A DNA stretch of 7,311 nt from Burkholderiales bacterium (GTDB taxonomy: Bacteria; Pseudomonadota; Gammaproteobacteria; Burkholderiales; Burkholderiaceae), in contig CANFNO010000132.1 of the NCBI GenBank assembly GCA_947447845.1, positions 1 to 7,311 of the forward strand, written 5' to 3'. Shown piece after piece: positions 6,168 to 7,311 of this stretch. The notes below the pieces were generated by a model. The model was not told where the DNA came from. It was given only the letters and a program-made list of their open reading frames with translations, and did not search any database. Each line of letters starts with the position of its first letter. The first letter of the stretch is position 1. The position numbers and the translations under genes are program-made.

Positions 6168-7163
6168 CTATTTGTAGTTGCGAATCTTGTCGATGTTGGC
6201 CTTGCCAAACTGCTTCTCAAACTCGGCATTGACCGGCCCCAGTGCCGCGACAAACTTGGCTTTATCCACGTTCTCGATCACGTTCATGCCCTTGGAGCGC
6301 AATTCGGACACGCCCTTGGCATCGTCCTCGTCCACGCGCGCCCGGTTGGCTTTGGCGCCTTCTTTGGCGGCGTCAATGAAGGCCTGTTTGTCGGGGGCAC
6401 TGAGCGCGTCGAAGCTGGCCTTGTTCATCAGAAAAATGCACGGCGAATAGACGTGACCGGTGAGCGAAAGGTGCTTTTGCACCTGGTCGAACTTGGACGC
6501 CATGATCACCGACAGCGGATTCTCCTGACCATCCACCGTGCCCTGTTGCAGGGCGGTAAATACTTCCGGGAAGGCCATGGGTGTGGTCACAATGCCAAAG
6601 CCTTTGTAGGCTGCCACGTGCACCGGATTTTCCATGGTGCGCATCTTCAGGCCCTTCAGGTCATCCGGGACGTTCACCGCGCGCTTGCTGTTGGTCATGT
6701 GGCGAAAGCCGTTCTCTGCCCAGGCCAGCGCCTTGAAGCCCTTGCTGTCAAATTTTCCCAGCATTTCCTGCCCGATCGGGCCGTCCAGAACGGCGCGGGC
6801 ATGGGCTTTGTCGCGGAACAAAAAGGGGATGTCCAGAATGCGGGCATCGGGCACAAAGTTCGGCACCGGGCCGCTGGAACTGAACGCCAACTCCTGCGTA
6901 CCGATTTGCACCGCTTCAATCGACTCGCGCTCACCGCCCAAAGCGCCTGCGTAGAAGGTCTGAATCTTGTAGCGGCCCGCCGTGCGCTTTTCCACCTCTT
7001 TGGCAAAGGTATCGATGGCAACGCCCTGGTGCGAATTTTGGGCGACGGAAATACTGATCTTCATGTTGGTCTGGGCCAAGGCAGCGCCACTCACACCCAT
7101 CAGCGATCCGGCAACCAGGCCACAGGCCAGGGAAAGCAAATTCAAACGGCGTTTCAAATTCAT
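6168..7163 (-). CDS. dctP: TRAP transporter periplasmic substrate-binding protein DctP
   Basis: This 331-residue DctP-family binding protein captures the substrate in the periplasm and delivers it to DctQM. Residues 1-30 form a signal peptide with twin Arg-type charge (RR at 5-6), a hydrophobic core and an ALA cleavage site before Q31. Family landmarks are LGGERESIEAVQIGTQELAF (75-94), DIPFLFRD (111-118), GFR (152-154), LKGLKMRTMENP (169-180) with R175 in the place of the conserved carboxylate-binding Arg, and LQQGTVDGQENP (205-216). The start ATG has AGGAG 7 bases ahead (7171-7175). It is the first gene of the operon. The acid-binding Arg and the linked denD suggest a sugar acid such as D-erythronate or a relative. 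The ligand cannot be read from sequence alone. Confidence 0.95.
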   Translation of the reverse strand: MNLKRRLNLLSLACGLVAGSLMGVSGAALAQTNMKISISVAQNSHQGVAIDTFAKEVEKRTAGRYKIQTFYAGALGGERESIEAVQIGTQELAFSSSGPVPNFVPDARILDIPFLFRDKAHARAVLDGPIGQEMLGKFDSKGFKALAWAENGFRHMTNSKRAVNVPDDLKGLKMRTMENPVHVAAYKGFGIVTTPMAFPEVFTALQQGTVDGQENPLSVIMASKFDQVQKHLSLTGHVYSPCIFLMNKASFDALSAPDKQAFIDAAKEGAKANRARVDEDDAKGVSELRSKGMNVIENVDKAKFVAALGPVNAEFEKQFGKANIDKIRNYK

Positions 7164-7191
7164 GGGAAGACTCCTGAAAAGAGGGGGGAAA

Positions 7192-7212
7192 CCAATCCGG
7201 GTAACGGATTGG
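7192..7212. promoter_or_regulatory. 8-bp inverted repeat in the dctP leader
   Basis: CCAATCCG (7192-7199) and CGGATTGG (7205-7212) are exact reverse complements with a 5-base spacer, centred about 40 bases before the dctP start. It could be an operator for a dimeric regulator or an mRNA hairpin just above the ribosome site. No clear -10/-35 pair was found nearby to tell these apart. Confidence 0.45.
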
Positions 7213-7289
7213 CGCGGCTAACTCGTGCAGTCCGAGTATGCCGACGCCCAAGCGCACGGGCCTAAGGGTTTGCATGCAGAAAGCCCCTA

Positions 7290-7305
7290 AAACAGACGTC
7301 TGTTT
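7290..7305. promoter_or_regulatory. 16-bp perfect palindrome upstream of the dctP operon
   Basis: AAACAGACGTCTGTTT is an exact palindrome without spacer, 127 bases before the dctP start and at the window edge. Such sites commonly bind dimeric repressors; TetR-type operators often look like this, but the regulator is not in the window. It may serve dctP, a divergent gene beyond 7311, or both. The 7213-7289 stretch between the two repeats holds only the short palindrome TGCATGCA (7271-7278). Confidence 0.5.
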
Positions 7306-7311
7306 AGCCTA

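Noticed and set aside
6147..7265. 372-residue open frame on the + strand opposite dctP
   Set aside because: It is antisense to a complete DctP with signal peptide and family motifs; the product is His/Gly/Ala-rich and resembles no family.

Overview
The window looks like chromosomal DNA from a GC-rich betaproteobacterium, probably Burkholderiales and perhaps Comamonadaceae. This is an inference from protein style (TrhP, a DctP/DctQ/DctM TRAP transporter, a DenD-type dehydrogenase) and codon use. No rRNA or other phylogenetic marker is present.

Left part, + strand (1-2177). The window opens inside the 3' half of trhP (yegQ), a tRNA wobble-uridine hydroxylation protein of the U32 family. After a 156-base gap with no convincing promoter or terminator comes a secreted HAD-type acid phosphatase of the 5'-nucleotidase/e(P4) kind. 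It overlaps by 4 bases a GNAT acetyltransferase of the YsnE type.

Middle part, + strand (2178-3300). A 236-base non-coding stretch holds an 11-bp perfect hairpin and an unusually complete Shine-Dalgarno sequence. It leads into a vapBC type II toxin-antitoxin pair whose genes overlap by 4 bases. Beyond vapC lies a decayed second copy of the YsnE-type gene, broken by two internal deletions, a frameshift and an in-frame stop. The toxin-antitoxin pair is therefore flanked by an intact and a dead copy of the same acetyltransferase gene.

Right part, - strand (3298-7163). A compact operon is read from right to left: dctP (periplasmic binding protein), dctQ (small membrane subunit), dctM (large membrane subunit), denD (NAD-dependent D-erythronate dehydrogenase type). 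The likely joint role is uptake of a four-carbon (or similar) sugar acid and its first oxidation. The kinase, isomerase and aldolase steps known for this pathway are not in the window. The 148 bases upstream of dctP contain an 8-bp inverted repeat next to the start and a 16-bp perfect palindrome at the window edge, both candidate operators.

I found no tRNA, rRNA, CRISPR array, insertion sequence or phage gene. Nothing here amounts to a clearly new system. The most unusual items are the acetyltransferase/vapBC/acetyltransferase-remnant arrangement and the leader upstream of vapB.
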